In this document: positions 42,808 to 51,980 of the stretch, in pieces
Layout of the letters: the number at the start of each line of letters is the position of its first letter
Numbering within the stretch: the stretch's first letter is position 1
From: Lacibacter sp. H407
Lineage (GTDB): Bacteria > Bacteroidota > Bacteroidia > Chitinophagales > Chitinophagaceae
DNA: 64,000 nucleotides
Direction of reading: 5' to 3'
NCBI RefSeq assembly: GCF_037892605.1
Contig: NZ_JBBKTU010000001.1
Span: 2,294,001 to 2,358,000, forward strand
Translations under genes and position numbers: made by a program
The notes under the pieces: model-generated
The model's input: only the letters and a program-made list of their open reading frames with translations
Databases searched by the model: none
What the model was told of the DNA's origin: nothing

Positions 42808-45246
42808 GTGTTCGCTGAAGTCATCATACCACTTGCTCTCCCCAAAAACTATACCTGGAGCATTCCTGAACGTTTGCAGGAACAGGTGCGTGTGGGCGTA
42901 CGTGTAGAAGTGGAGTTGCGCAAGAAACGGTATGCAGGTGTTATAAAAACATTGCACAATAATAAACCAGCGGCTTTTGATCCAAAGTACATTTTGAATG
43001 TCTTGGATGTTGAACCTATCATTCATGAAGAGCAATTAAAGTTGTGGCAATGGATAGCAGACTATTATTTGTGTACCGAAGGTGAAGTGATGGCAGCTGC
43101 ATTGCCTGCACATTTTAAACTCAGCAGCGAAACTATTTTAGTTTATAATGAAGAGATTGGTGAAGATTTTACTACACTCGATCACGATGAATATTTAGTG
43201 GCTGAAGCATTGTTGATACGCAAAGAATTGAAGTTGCCCGAAGTACAACAAATACTTGATACATCACATGTGTATCCTGTAGTGAAACGGTTGATTGAAA
43301 AGCGTGTTTGCTTTGTGTGGGAATCACTGAAAGAAACGTACTCAGCTAAGAAAGAAACATTTGTTTTGCTGAATCCGCAATATGATAATGAAGATCAGTT
43401 AAGCGAGTTGCTCAACAACTGGAGCCGTGCACCCAAGCAAATGGAATTGCTGTTAAGCTATCTGCACCTAATCAAAACAGAAGGTGAAGTAAGTAAAACA
43501 GCGCTGTTGAAAAAGAGTGGTGCAAGTGATGCTCAGTTGAAAGGGTTGGTTGAGAAGAATATTTTGTTCTTAGAAAAGTGTTCGGTCGATCGTTTGCAGA
43601 ACCTGCCGAGAAATGTATCAATCGATTTTGAATTAACAGCTGCACAACAAACATCATTGGAGGAGATACGAAAATCGTTTGAAGCGAAATCGGTTTGTCT
43701 GTTGCATGGAGTAACTGGCAGTGGGAAAACATTGCTCTACATTAAACTCATTGAAGAGTATATTAAAAAGGGGAAACAGGTATTGTATCTGTTACCGGAG
43801 ATTGCCCTCACTGCACAGATCATTCGTCGACTGCAAAAGCATTTTGGTGGTTACATTGGTATTTATCACAGCAAGTTTAACCAGAACGAACGTATAGAGA
43901 TATGGAACAAGATCAAGAGTGGTGAAATGAAAGTGGTGCTGGGTGCAAGAAGTTCCTTGTTTCTTCCCTTTGCAGATCTTGGTCTAATTGTTTGTGATGA
44001 AGAGCACGACAGCAGTTACAAGCAACAGCAACCTGCTCCACGTTATAATTCCCGTGATGCAGCAGTTTATTATGCAACTGTGTTTGGTGCGAAAGTATTA
44101 TTGGGAAGTGGCACACCTTCCATTGAAACCTATTACAACACACAAACAGAAAAGTATAGCCTGGTTGAATTGAATGAACGTTATGGTGAAGGTGAGTTAC
44201 CTGCCATTGAACTGATCGATACCAAGCCACTCTTCAAACAAACAAAAGAAAAAGTAATGATTGCACCGGCTTTGCAAAAAGCCATTGAAGAATCATTAGA
44301 AAAAAAGAAACAAGTGATCCTGTTTCAAAACAGGAGAGGTTATACGCCTCACCAGGTATGTAAAGCCTGTGGCTGGATCCCGAATTGCAGGTATTGTGAT
44401 GTGAGTTTAACCTATCACAAATTCAAAAATAAATTACAGTGCCATTACTGCGGAACAATTTATCCAACTGTTACAACTTGCGAAGCCTGCGGCAGTCACG
44501 ATTTTATGCAGCAGAATTTTGGTACCGAAAAAGTGGAAGAGCAATTACAGGAATTAATTCCGCATGCAAAAATTGCACGCATGGATTATGATACAGTGAG
44601 TGGTAAAACAGCCCACGATCAGTTGATACAAAATTTTGAGCAGCATCGTATTGATGTATTGGTTGGTACGCAAATGGTGGTGAAGGGATTGGATTTTGAA
44701 CATGTGAATCTCGTTGGTATACTCGATGCAGATAGCTTATTAAGCTTTGCTGATTTTCGTGTGAACGAACGTGGTTTTCAATTGATGGAGCAGGTGAGTG
44801 GTCGTGCCGGACGAAAAGATGCACATGGCAAAGTATTGATACAGGTAGCTAACACCAATCACCCGGTTTTAAAGTATGTGGTAGCGCATGATTACAAATC
44901 GTTTTATGCAGAAGAGATACAAGGCAGGCGGCAGTTTTTTTATCCGCCGTTTTCACGTATCATTCAACTTACGTTTCGGCATAAACACAAGGAAGTAGTG
45001 GAAGCGGCGGCACAACTCGTGGCAGAAAATATGAAACCACTGTTTGCAAATTATATGGTTGGACCGGCAGAACCGGTGGTGAACCGCATCCGTAATCAAT
45101 ACATCATGGAGCTGCTGTTTAAATTACCGAAAGATGCACAGTTGATTCATCAATGTAAAGAGATGATCCTTGCACAAGAAATACATTTACATAATCATCC
45201 GAATTTGAAGAGTGTGGTGATTATACCGGATGTAGATAAGATATAA
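42808..45246 (+). CDS. priA: Primosomal replication-restart helicase PriA
   Basis: 812 residues. N-terminal DNA-binding domain FAEVIIPLALPKNYTWSIPE..VRVGVRVEVELRKKRYAGVI; helicase core with Walker A GVTGSGKTLLY, DEEH box CDEEHDSSYKQ and GSGTPSIETYYN; an insert with the zinc-binding cysteines CKACGWIPNCRYCDVSL and CHYCG...CEACGS; then VGTQMVVKGLDFEHVNLVGI and QVSGRAGRKDAHGKV. It reloads the replisome at stalled forks. The start is GTG at 42808, directly before FAEVIIPL, the usual first residues. Confidence 0.96.
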   Translation: MFAEVIIPLALPKNYTWSIPERLQEQVRVGVRVEVELRKKRYAGVIKTLHNNKPAAFDPKYILNVLDVEPIIHEEQLKLWQWIADYYLCTEGEVMAAALPAHFKLSSETILVYNEEIGEDFTTLDHDEYLVAEALLIRKELKLPEVQQILDTSHVYPVVKRLIEKRVCFVWESLKETYSAKKETFVLLNPQYDNEDQLSELLNNWSRAPKQMELLLSYLHLIKTEGEVSKTALLKKSGASDAQLKGLVEKNILFLEKCSVDRLQNLPRNVSIDFELTAAQQTSLEEIRKSFEAKSVCLLHGVTGSGKTLLYIKLIEEYIKKGKQVLYLLPEIALTAQIIRRLQKHFGGYIGIYHSKFNQNERIEIWNKIKSGEMKVVLGARSSLFLPFADLGLIVCDEEHDSSYKQQQPAPRYNSRDAAVYYATVFGAKVLLGSGTPSIETYYNTQTEKYSLVELNERYGEGELPAIELIDTKPLFKQTKEKVMIAPALQKAIEESLEKKKQVILFQNRRGYTPHQVCKACGWIPNCRYCDVSLTYHKFKNKLQCHYCGTIYPTVTTCEACGSHDFMQQNFGTEKVEEQLQELIPHAKIARMDYDTVSGKTAHDQLIQNFEQHRIDVLVGTQMVVKGLDFEHVNLVGILDADSLLSFADFRVNERGFQLMEQVSGRAGRKDAHGKVLIQVANTNHPVLKYVVAHDYKSFYAEEIQGRRQFFYPPFSRIIQLTFRHKHKEVVEAAAQLVAENMKPLFANYMVGPAEPVVNRIRNQYIMELLFKLPKDAQLIHQCKEMILAQEIHLHNHPNLKSVVIIPDVDKI

Positions 45247-45291
45247 TACGGTCGGGACGCTTTAAGCGGGCTGAACGTTAAAATTTGTATC

Positions 45292-45813
45292 TCAACGTTG
45301 AGCCGTATTCAAATAATCGATCGGGTTCAAATAAAACATCTTTTTCCATCCTTGAATGGAATCATCTTTTCTCCAGGGTAATGGTAAAATTGATCGGATC
45401 GTATAATGCAAATGAGGTGCTTTGCCTTTTGCATTACCTGTTGTTCCAACAGTGCCAATTACTTCTTTACGATTTGTCCATGTAAGTGTTGAAGTTTTTA
45501 TTTCTTTCAGATGTGCATAGTAATGCAATCTCCATTTTGGTCCAAGTATCAATACAATGTTGCCGCCTTTTTTGATTTCACCTGTGTAAAGAACCAAGCC
45601 TCCAGTCGAGGCAACAACATCAGTTCCTTCTTTCGAAAATATATCAACACCTTTATGTGTTACAGACGTTCCCCATGGATATGCCCAGAATGATTGTTGA
45701 TTATAACTTTGTTTAGTTGCACTTTTAACCGGGTTCACAAACCTTTCGGGTATAAGAAATCCCAAAACAAGTATAACAGCTGCGCCAAGAATAAATCGCT
45801 TAAACAATTTCAT
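45292..45813 (-). CDS. M23-family (LytM-type) peptidase
   Basis: 173 residues. An N-terminal helix (FILGAAVILVLGFLIPERF) anchors or exports it. The LytM domain has GTSVTHKGVDIFSKEGTDV (HxxxD) and APHLHYTI (HxH), the zinc ligands, around the strand VLYTGEIKKGGNIVLILG. Such enzymes cut peptidoglycan cross-bridges or peptides. It is convergent with priA; a hairpin (45270-45280 with 45294-45304) spans its stop codon. Confidence 0.88.
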   Translation of the reverse strand: MKLFKRFILGAAVILVLGFLIPERFVNPVKSATKQSYNQQSFWAYPWGTSVTHKGVDIFSKEGTDVVASTGGLVLYTGEIKKGGNIVLILGPKWRLHYYAHLKEIKTSTLTWTNRKEVIGTVGTTGNAKGKAPHLHYTIRSILPLPWRKDDSIQGWKKMFYLNPIDYLNTAQR

Positions 45814-46234
45814 GTTATTGCATAACGGCCAGCACTGAAAGATATTCTTGCATGGTCTTCTTTTTGCAATCTCTTTACATCTTAATCATGCTGAATATCA
45901 CAAAAGCAAATCCCTCCGTTTTAGCGGAGGGACGTGCAGGAATTTTGTTCCATCAATTCGGTAAATGTGTCTCTTGTCGTGTTTTTTAATAGGGTTGATG
46001 GATCATCGGTTTCATGGATACGAATTCTGTTTAGTTTTCAAAGGATTTAAATTTCTGTTAGTTCGAATAGAGTACGGATTTTTCTATCAGGTATTGGATT
46101 CTTAATTACTGATGTAAAAGTCGGAAGAGTTTTGAATAGTTGCTCGGGTACATTTGACCGATTTTTTTGCGGAAATTTCCATCGTGGTTTTACGACATAT
46201 TATTTTTATTCATCAGCCTTGTATCGGTACACGC
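45814..46234. other. Gene-free stretch between the M23 gene and the RRM gene
   Basis: I see no coding frame with normal composition. A perfect 8-bp hairpin TCCCTCCG-N6-CGGAGGGA lies at 45911-45932; its T-rich side faces left. A 34-codon frame spanning it is rejected. Confidence 0.45.
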
Positions 46235-46262
46235 AAAAAAAATCCCTCCGGTAAGAGGGATT
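46235..46262 (-). terminator. Terminator of the RRM gene
   Basis: On the minus strand AATCCCTC (46262-46255) pairs with GAGGGATT (46248-46241), followed by a T-run (46240-46235). Confidence 0.85.
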
Positions 46263-46290
46263 GTATAAATGTAGTTTACTTGCGTACAAA

Positions 46291-46704
46291 TTAATAACGT
46301 CGGCCACCGCCTCCGCCACCACTATAACCACCGCCGCCACCGCTTCCGCCGCCGTAGCCACCACCGCCACTTGGACGTCCACCACCATAGCCGCCTCCGC
46401 CACCTGGTCTTCCTCCACTGTAGCCACCGCCACCTCTGTTACCACCACCACCACCTGGGCGATCTTCGGCCTGCTTCACCACCAATGGTTTTCTGCTGCG
46501 ACCTAATGTAATATCATTGAGCAATTCAATTGCATCTTTACCATCTTGTTCTTCCTGCATCGTTACAAAACCAAAGCCGCGGCTTTTTCCTGTTTCACGA
46601 TCGATCGATACTTTCGCAGAAACTACTTTACCAAATTTTTCAAAAATTTCTTCTAATTCGGCGTCATCTACATCATAGGGTAGGCCGGCAACAAATAAAT
46701 TCAT
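46291..46704 (-). CDS. RRM RNA-binding protein with glycine-rich tail
   Basis: 137 residues. The RRM domain (1-78) has RNP2 LFVAGLPYDV and RNP1 SRGFGFVTM. The remaining 55 or so residues are repeats of GGGYGGGRP and similar, like cyanobacterial and Bacteroidota cold-related RNA-binding proteins. The tail could drive weak multivalent interactions. It is monocistronic with its own terminator. Confidence 0.93.
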   Translation of the reverse strand: MNLFVAGLPYDVDDAELEEIFEKFGKVVSAKVSIDRETGKSRGFGFVTMQEEQDGKDAIELLNDITLGRSRKPLVVKQAEDRPGGGGGNRGGGGYSGGRPGGGGGYGGGRPSGGGGYGGGSGGGGGYSGGGGGGRRY

Positions 46705-46787
46705 TACAAATATTTTTTGTAAATCTACTTAACTATTGCTTTCGCCGTGCATATTTGATGGAGATTATCAGGAAAAAGACCGATCTG

Positions 46788-47459
46788 TCAAAAACGGGTC
46801 ATGGCATTGTAATCGTAAAGGTTTATTCCCGGCTTATTTGCTTTTGCAGCCAGCAACATTGCTTTGGCAACAGTTTTGCCTTCGATAGCTTTGTATTTTG
46901 ATGGAAGGAGAAAGGAGAATATCCGAAAAATTACGGTGCCGATCACTTCACCCAATCGTTTTTCTTTTCGTTCGCCAACCAATAACGACGGACGAAAAAT
47001 ATGTAATCCATCAAAAGGAAATGTAGCGATCACTTCTTCCACTTCACCTTTCAACCGAGAATAAAAAATGCGTGAATGCGCATCTGCGCCAATGGCCGAT
47101 ACCAATAGATACTGTTTGAAACCTGCTTCACTGCCAAACCTTGCTGCATTTACAGGTATGTCAAAATCAATGGAACGATACAACAGCTTATCGCCTTTTA
47201 CATTTGCATTGGTAGTGCCGATACAGGAAAAAATACAATCGCCGGTGCCGATATTTTTTTTGTACGCTTCGTAATCTGAAAAATCGGTGATGCATACTTC
47301 CAGTTTCGGATGTTGTATTGCAATCGGTCGGCGCACCAGCACACGTACGGTTGAAAACGCATCATCGTTTAACAGTTGTTCCACCAGTGAAGAACCGATT
47401 AATCCGGTGGCACCTAACACAACAGCAGTTTGTCCGTTTATAATTTGTTTATTTTGCAT
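46788..47459 (-). CDS. NAD(P)H-binding oxidoreductase (atypical SDR)
   Basis: 223 residues. The Rossmann motif is VVLGATGLIGSSLVEQLL. FSCIGTTNANVKGDKLLYRSIDFDIPVNAA and YLLVSAIGADAHSRIFYSRLKGEVEEVI (Tyr-x-x-x-Lys-like) and LHIFRPSLLVGERKEKR match the NAD(P)-binding proteins related to HTATIP2/YwnB. The substrate is unknown. It is divergent from murB, with only 4 bp between the two start codons. Confidence 0.85.
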   Translation of the reverse strand: MQNKQIINGQTAVVLGATGLIGSSLVEQLLNDDAFSTVRVLVRRPIAIQHPKLEVCITDFSDYEAYKKNIGTGDCIFSCIGTTNANVKGDKLLYRSIDFDIPVNAARFGSEAGFKQYLLVSAIGADAHSRIFYSRLKGEVEEVIATFPFDGLHIFRPSLLVGERKEKRLGEVIGTVIFRIFSFLLPSKYKAIEGKTVAKAMLLAAKANKPGINLYDYNAMTRF

Positions 47460-47463
47460 CCAG

Positions 47464-48486
47464 ATGCAAATTCACGAAAATCTTTCACTCCGGCAATACA
47501 ATACATTTGGAATTGATGTAAAAGCAAAACTATTTGCTGATTTTTCATCAGCAGATGAGTTACAGGAAATAATCAAATACGTACATCAGTTATCACCACG
47601 TAGTGCAAGATTTATTCTTGGCGGCGGCAGCAATTTATTATTCACGAAAGATGTAAATGGCCTGGTACTGAAAAACGAAATCGGAGGCATCCGAATAATT
47701 AAAGAAGATGATGCATTCGTGTATCTCAAGGTTGGCGCAGGTGTTAACTGGCATGGCTTCGTACAACATTGTGTGCAGCAGGGTTGGGGCGGCGTAGAGA
47801 ATTTAAGTTTGATACCCGGAAATGTTGGTGCCAGTCCCATGCAGAATATTGGTGCATATGGTGTAGAGATCAAAGATGTGTTTGAAGAACTGGAAGCATA
47901 TCATCTCAACGATAAAAAGACAATAACGTTCTCGAATAATGATTGCGCATTTGGTTACAGAGAAAGCGTATTCAAGCGACAGTATAAAGATCAGTTTGTG
48001 ATTTTGAATGTAACGTTTAAGCTTCGCAAGCAGCCCGTATTCAATACAAGTTATGGCCCTATCAATCAGGAGTTGGAGCAGATGGGTATAAAAGAATTAT
48101 CTGTAGCAGCTATATCCCAAGCGGTGATCAATATCCGTTCGTCGAAATTACCCGACCCCAAAGTGATTGGTAATGCAGGAAGCTTTTTCAAAAACCCATC
48201 GGTGAATAAGGAACAATTTGATCAGTTGAAAAATGAATTTTCGTCGCTGGTTGCGTTTGTAAATCCGGATGGAACAATGAAACTGGCGGCCGGATGGTTG
48301 ATTGAAAAATGTGGCTGGAAAGGCTATCGGAAAGGTGATGCAGGTTGTCATGCAAAACAGGCATTGGTGCTGGTAAATTATGGTACAGCAACAGGTAAAG
48401 AGATTTTTGATTTAAGTGAAGAGATCATGCAAAGTGTGAAGCAGAAATTTGGTGTGGAGCTGGAGAGAGAAGTGAATATTATGTAG
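47464..48486 (+). CDS. murB: UDP-N-acetylenolpyruvoylglucosamine reductase
   Basis: 340 residues, FAD enzyme making UDP-MurNAc for peptidoglycan. It has LSLRQYNTFGIDVKAKLF, the FAD loop ILGGGSNLLF, IPGNVGASPMQNIGAYGVEI, FGYRESVFKR (Tyr/Arg at the active site), NAGSFFKNP (catalytic Ser) and AGWLIEKCGWKGYRKGDAG. Type I, no deletion. ATG 47464 is the family start; the longer frame from 47287 overlaps the divergent gene. Confidence 0.96.
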   Translation: MQIHENLSLRQYNTFGIDVKAKLFADFSSADELQEIIKYVHQLSPRSARFILGGGSNLLFTKDVNGLVLKNEIGGIRIIKEDDAFVYLKVGAGVNWHGFVQHCVQQGWGGVENLSLIPGNVGASPMQNIGAYGVEIKDVFEELEAYHLNDKKTITFSNNDCAFGYRESVFKRQYKDQFVILNVTFKLRKQPVFNTSYGPINQELEQMGIKELSVAAISQAVINIRSSKLPDPKVIGNAGSFFKNPSVNKEQFDQLKNEFSSLVAFVNPDGTMKLAAGWLIEKCGWKGYRKGDAGCHAKQALVLVNYGTATGKEIFDLSEEIMQSVKQKFGVELEREVNIM

Positions 48487-48564
48487 AAGTTACAAGCAAA
48501 TGCAGGAGTTGAAACAAGTCGGAGCTTTTTATTACAACAAATCTTGCTCAATAATATCAACGAT

Positions 48565-49080
48565 ATGAAATCATCTATTCTACTTCTTTTGGTTCTATGT
48601 TTAGGTATTGCTGTGAATGCACAGGATAGTTTATTTAAAAAACTTGATAAGGCAATTTTTGTTGAGTTTTTTGGCCCCGGTTTTCAAGCCAGCATAAATT
48701 ATCAACAAAAGATTTTGAATGTGAATGAAACGAACGGGCTTTTTTTTCGTGTTGGACTGGGAGCAGGCGGAGGAATTCGTGATTCGATAAGAGGTCCGCT
48801 GTTTCTCACAATACCCGTTGGATTGCATTATAATTTTTCAAAGTCGTCCAGGTTTGAAGTAGGAGCTGGCGCAATCCCTTTTGTTATTTTGAATGACCGC
48901 CCATCTCTTGCAGGTTATGCTTCTTTTGCGTATTACATTACAAAGTCGCCAAAGTTGCGGATATTCTTTTCGCCTATTTTCCACAGCAGCAGTTTGAAAC
49001 AGAGATATTTTGGAGTGAACAGTCCGGTTACAATTTACGGTGGTCTCGACTGGATCATTCTTCCGCTGAAGAAAAAATGA
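48565..49080 (+). CDS. Small outer-membrane-like protein
   Basis: 171 residues. Sec signal MKSSILLLLVLCLGIAVNAQD. The mature chain has alternating strands (FVEFFGPGFQASINYQQKIL, GLFFRVGLGAGGGIRD, GPLFLTIPVGLHYNF, RFEVGAGAIPFVIL) that suggest a beta-barrel. It ends in YGGLDWIILPLKKK without the usual terminal aromatic, so assembly in the outer membrane is uncertain. I know no family name. Confidence 0.65.
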   Translation: MKSSILLLLVLCLGIAVNAQDSLFKKLDKAIFVEFFGPGFQASINYQQKILNVNETNGLFFRVGLGAGGGIRDSIRGPLFLTIPVGLHYNFSKSSRFEVGAGAIPFVILNDRPSLAGYASFAYYITKSPKLRIFFSPIFHSSSLKQRYFGVNSPVTIYGGLDWIILPLKKK

Positions 49081-49152
49081 AATTCAAAGAAATTAGGAAT
49101 CAAACATCACGCAAAACTCGCAGCTAAAGGGTCACAGCTCGCAGCTTTCTTC

Positions 49153-49782
49153 TCAACTTACCACCCAACTCATCACCAACTCTTTCATAAAACGATAGTG
49201 AACAGTTAACGGCAGCGGATCAAATTTTTGGAAACTGCAAATGAGTTTTCCTTCTTCATCGTTGCCTTCAATATTTTGAATATGCATGTGCTCACGAAAA
49301 TCCACACCACCATCTCCAAACCATTTGAACATCGATTCCTTGGTACTCCATAACAAAGTGGCAAGCTGTAACAGTTGAGCCGTACTCATTTGTTCGTCCA
49401 GAAACATTTTTTCATGGAGCGTTAAAAATTTGTGGCTGATGCGGAGAATTTTATCGGTTGGTTGTTCAATATCCACACCCACCCGTTGATTGGAACTTAC
49501 AATAGCTGCCGCATAATTGCCGCAATGCGAAATAGAAAAATGGTATTTCTCATCGGGCAGAAACGGCTTTCTTGTATCAGCGATCAGAATCTCATGCAAC
49601 GGAAAATCTTCAAACAGCAAAGGCAGCAAATAACGCCCGGCCAAGTGTTGCAGCCGCTTATGCGGATGCGAAACATCACGCTTTAACGGAACCTTTTCAA
49701 GGAAAAAATCTTCGGGTTCTTCAATGTGCCAAAGCCCTGCTTTGGTGTTGCTGTTGATAGTATGTTGATAAACGAGCGGCAA
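49153..49782 (-). CDS. 4'-phosphopantetheinyl transferase
   Basis: 209 residues, Sfp/AcpS superfamily. The Mg/CoA-binding motifs are VGVDIEQP (D104, E106) and LLWSTKESMFKWFG (W145, K148, E149), with FSISHCGNYAAAIVSS in front. It attaches the phosphopantetheine arm to carrier proteins. It is convergent with the small outer-membrane-like gene and divergent from dcd. Confidence 0.9.
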   Translation of the reverse strand: MPLVYQHTINSNTKAGLWHIEEPEDFFLEKVPLKRDVSHPHKRLQHLAGRYLLPLLFEDFPLHEILIADTRKPFLPDEKYHFSISHCGNYAAAIVSSNQRVGVDIEQPTDKILRISHKFLTLHEKMFLDEQMSTAQLLQLATLLWSTKESMFKWFGDGGVDFREHMHIQNIEGNDEEGKLICSFQKFDPLPLTVHYRFMKELVMSWVVS

Positions 49783-49850
49783 ATTCAGATTTAAGATTTT
49801 AGATTGCAGGTTTTAGATTCATACATTCACGCAAAGCTAAAGAGAACAAA

Positions 49851-50387
49851 ATGATTTTAAGTGATAAGCGCATTTTAGAAGAGATCGAAAAAGGTACCAT
49901 TAAAGTTGAACCTTACGATCGTGAGTGTTTAGGCAGTAACAGTTACGATGTGCATTTGGGAAGTACGCTGGCAACGTACACTGAACATATGATCGATGCA
50001 AAAAAGCACAACCAGATCGAATACATTGAAATTCCTGAAGAGGGATTTGTGTTGTATCCGCATATTTTTTATTTAGGTGTTACTTTGGAATACACGGAAA
50101 CACATGCACATGTTCCCTTCCTCGAAGGTAAATCCTCAACAGGTCGTTTGGGTATCGATATTCATGCAACAGCAGGAAAAGGCGATGTTGGTTTTTGTGG
50201 AAACTGGACATTGGAAATATCCGTAAAGCAACCCGTAAAAATTTATAAAGGGATGCCCATTGGTCAGCTTATTTATTTTCCTGTTGATGGAGAAATTGAA
50301 GTGAAGTACAATCAAAAGGCAAATGCAAAATATAGTGGGCAACACAACAAGCCGGTAGAGAGTATGATGTGGAAGAATAAATTCTAG
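49851..50387 (+). CDS. dcd: dCTP deaminase
   Basis: 178 residues. MILSDKRILEEIEKGTIKVEPYD, SNSYDVHLG, the active-site segment LEGKSSTGRLGIDIHATAGKGDVGF, and MPIGQLIYFPVDGE define the Dcd/DUT fold. It makes dUTP for dTMP synthesis. It is followed by a strong palindromic terminator. Confidence 0.95.
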   Translation: MILSDKRILEEIEKGTIKVEPYDRECLGSNSYDVHLGSTLATYTEHMIDAKKHNQIEYIEIPEEGFVLYPHIFYLGVTLEYTETHAHVPFLEGKSSTGRLGIDIHATAGKGDVGFCGNWTLEISVKQPVKIYKGMPIGQLIYFPVDGEIEVKYNQKANAKYSGQHNKPVESMMWKNKF

Positions 50388-50403
50388 GTTCGTAGGCAAC
50401 TAA

Positions 50404-50460
50404 GTTGAAAGGTTGAAAAGTTGATTGGGAGCGTCGTCAACTTTTCAACCTTTTAATTTT
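50404..50460. terminator. Bidirectional hairpin between dcd and the DUF3810 gene
   Basis: AAGGTTGAAAAGTTGA (50409-50424) pairs perfectly over 16 bp with TCAACTTTTCAACCTT (50437-50452), loop 12 nt, with T-rich sequence behind. Confidence 0.85.
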
Positions 50461-51552
50461 TCAACTTCCCTTCTCCTGATACTTCTTCCTGTACGCAATC
50501 AACCAGCCCGTTACTTCACCATAACTTTCAATGCCTTTCCGTTGACGGTTTTGTTTGAGATAGTAATCGTATAATGCGTCGGTCCAATCGCTGAGGAAAG
50601 AGCGATGTTTTTTGATATACGCAGCATACGCCCTCATGTCCCTTCTTGCACCGGGATGAATTTGTTTTCCCATTTCTTTGGCAGCCGTTGAATCAACCAT
50701 TTTCAGGTTGTTCCATGCATACAAAAACATATCGAAGTAAGAAGAATATTGCAGTAATGTATCGGATGAATTGGTAGCGGCCATAAAACCTACAAAGTTG
50801 GCTTCACTTTCGCTGGCATAACCAACCTGATGTGCCATTTCATGACAGGTTACATAAGGTTGCAGAAAATTCGGGATAGCTGTATTCACCTGTCCTTCGC
50901 CGGTAAAGGGATTGTAATATCCCTGGAAGCCCACATAGTTTCCAATAATACCAAACATGGAAGCTTTCATGGATGCATGACGGTAACGGATAAACGGAAA
51001 TGAGTTTTCAACGTTCTTATAACCTTCACGTGCCGATTGGAACATCCGTTCCCTGCTCATCACGGTATCTTTTCGCTGCAAACAAATTTCTTTGCTGTTG
51101 TTCATTTTCTGCAGGAGAAATTGGTTGAGCTCAATCAACTGTTGTTTTTCAAACTTTCCGTTTTCCAAGGCCAGCTGATATTCGATCCCATTGCGATAAT
51201 AATTCAACCCCCAGAACAAATAGAAATACACATACACAAACAGCAGAATGATGCCGGCAGTAAAAAGAGGCGTGAGCTTTTTCTTCCAACTGTCTGTTTT
51301 ATGAAACAACCGCACCACAAATTTGCCGAGTTGCCACAATACACTGATAGTTACAATGGAATAAATGATGTCGCCAAAACTAAACGGCATCCAGCCAAAC
51401 AGGATGCGTAAGGTGCTGGCCAGCTTCGGATAAAAGCCGGTGGCATAATTTTTCTCGATCCAATCGTGGTTGCCGGATATGAAAAAGATAAACAGGGCAA
51501 GGATGGACAGGGCACTGACAAGTGAAATGCGTATAAGTTTACCGTAGGTCAT
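50461..51552 (-). CDS. DUF3810 membrane protein with HExxH zinc site
   Basis: 363 residues. Three hydrophobic segments in the first 130 residues (ISLVSALSILALFIFFI, FGDIIYSIVTISVLW, LFTAGIILLFVYVYFYLFWG) precede a soluble domain with TCHEMAHQVGYASESEANFVGFMAA. This is a gluzincin-like HExxH...E motif, so the protein is probably a membrane-bound metallopeptidase. The start is taken at 51552 (MTYGKLIRIS) before the first helix. The family (DUF3810) is uncharacterised. Confidence 0.85.
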   Translation of the reverse strand: MTYGKLIRISLVSALSILALFIFFISGNHDWIEKNYATGFYPKLASTLRILFGWMPFSFGDIIYSIVTISVLWQLGKFVVRLFHKTDSWKKKLTPLFTAGIILLFVYVYFYLFWGLNYYRNGIEYQLALENGKFEKQQLIELNQFLLQKMNNSKEICLQRKDTVMSRERMFQSAREGYKNVENSFPFIRYRHASMKASMFGIIGNYVGFQGYYNPFTGEGQVNTAIPNFLQPYVTCHEMAHQVGYASESEANFVGFMAATNSSDTLLQYSSYFDMFLYAWNNLKMVDSTAAKEMGKQIHPGARRDMRAYAAYIKKHRSFLSDWTDALYDYYLKQNRQRKGIESYGEVTGWLIAYRKKYQEKGS

Positions 51553-51592
51553 CAGATTCAAAATTAAGGGAGGAAGGGGAATGGCCAATATT

Positions 51593-51739
51593 CAATAGGC
51601 AATTGGCAATAGTCAATATTAAATAGGTAATTAGCAATAGGCAATGGTCAATAGGCAAGACGGAAAGGGATTGGGAATTTGGAATTAGGGATTTGGGTAT
51701 TTGGCTTTTTGCCAATTGCTTATTGCCAATTGCCTATTG
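51593..51739. repeat. Long inverted repeat of CAATAGGCAATTGGCAATA
   Basis: CAATAGGCAATTGGCAATA (51593-51611) has an exact reverse complement at 51721-51739. The 109 nt between contain further degenerate copies of the same words. Related words lie at 5185-5229. The following stretch up to 51900 is GC-richer and carries no gene. Confidence 0.75.
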
Positions 51740-51925
51740 CCCGGCTTAGCCCCGACCGTCGTGGATGCCCCGAAGGCTTTGCGCTTGTGCTGACAATCAA
51801 TCAAAATCTTAGCTTTGCAGTGGGTTGAAACGGCTTTTACAGCGGAGCAGGAACAAAGGGCGGGAAACCGCTGCCCACGCAGGGAACCGAAGGCTTCTGC
51901 TCTTAAAAATAAACCCGCTTTTTCG

Positions 51926-51957
51926 TTTGGCTGATACTTGAATTTCGGCTACCTTTG
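51926..51957 (+). promoter_or_regulatory. Promoter of yceD-rpmF-plsX
   Basis: TTTG (51926-51929), 20-nt spacer, TACCTTTG (51950-51957): a textbook Bacteroidota -33/-7 promoter. Transcription would start near 51963, 18 nt before the yceD ATG. Confidence 0.8.
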
Positions 51958-51980
51958 CAAACTCTTTAAAATAGGGTGAT

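Noticed and set aside
45888-45989. 34-codon plus-strand frame (MLNITKANPS...)
   Set aside because: It spans a perfect hairpin, has no start signal or partner, and is too short to support without conservation.
46261-46506. Thr/Ala-rich plus-strand frame opposite the RRM gene
   Set aside because: It is the antisense shadow of the glycine-rich repeat codons of the RRM protein.
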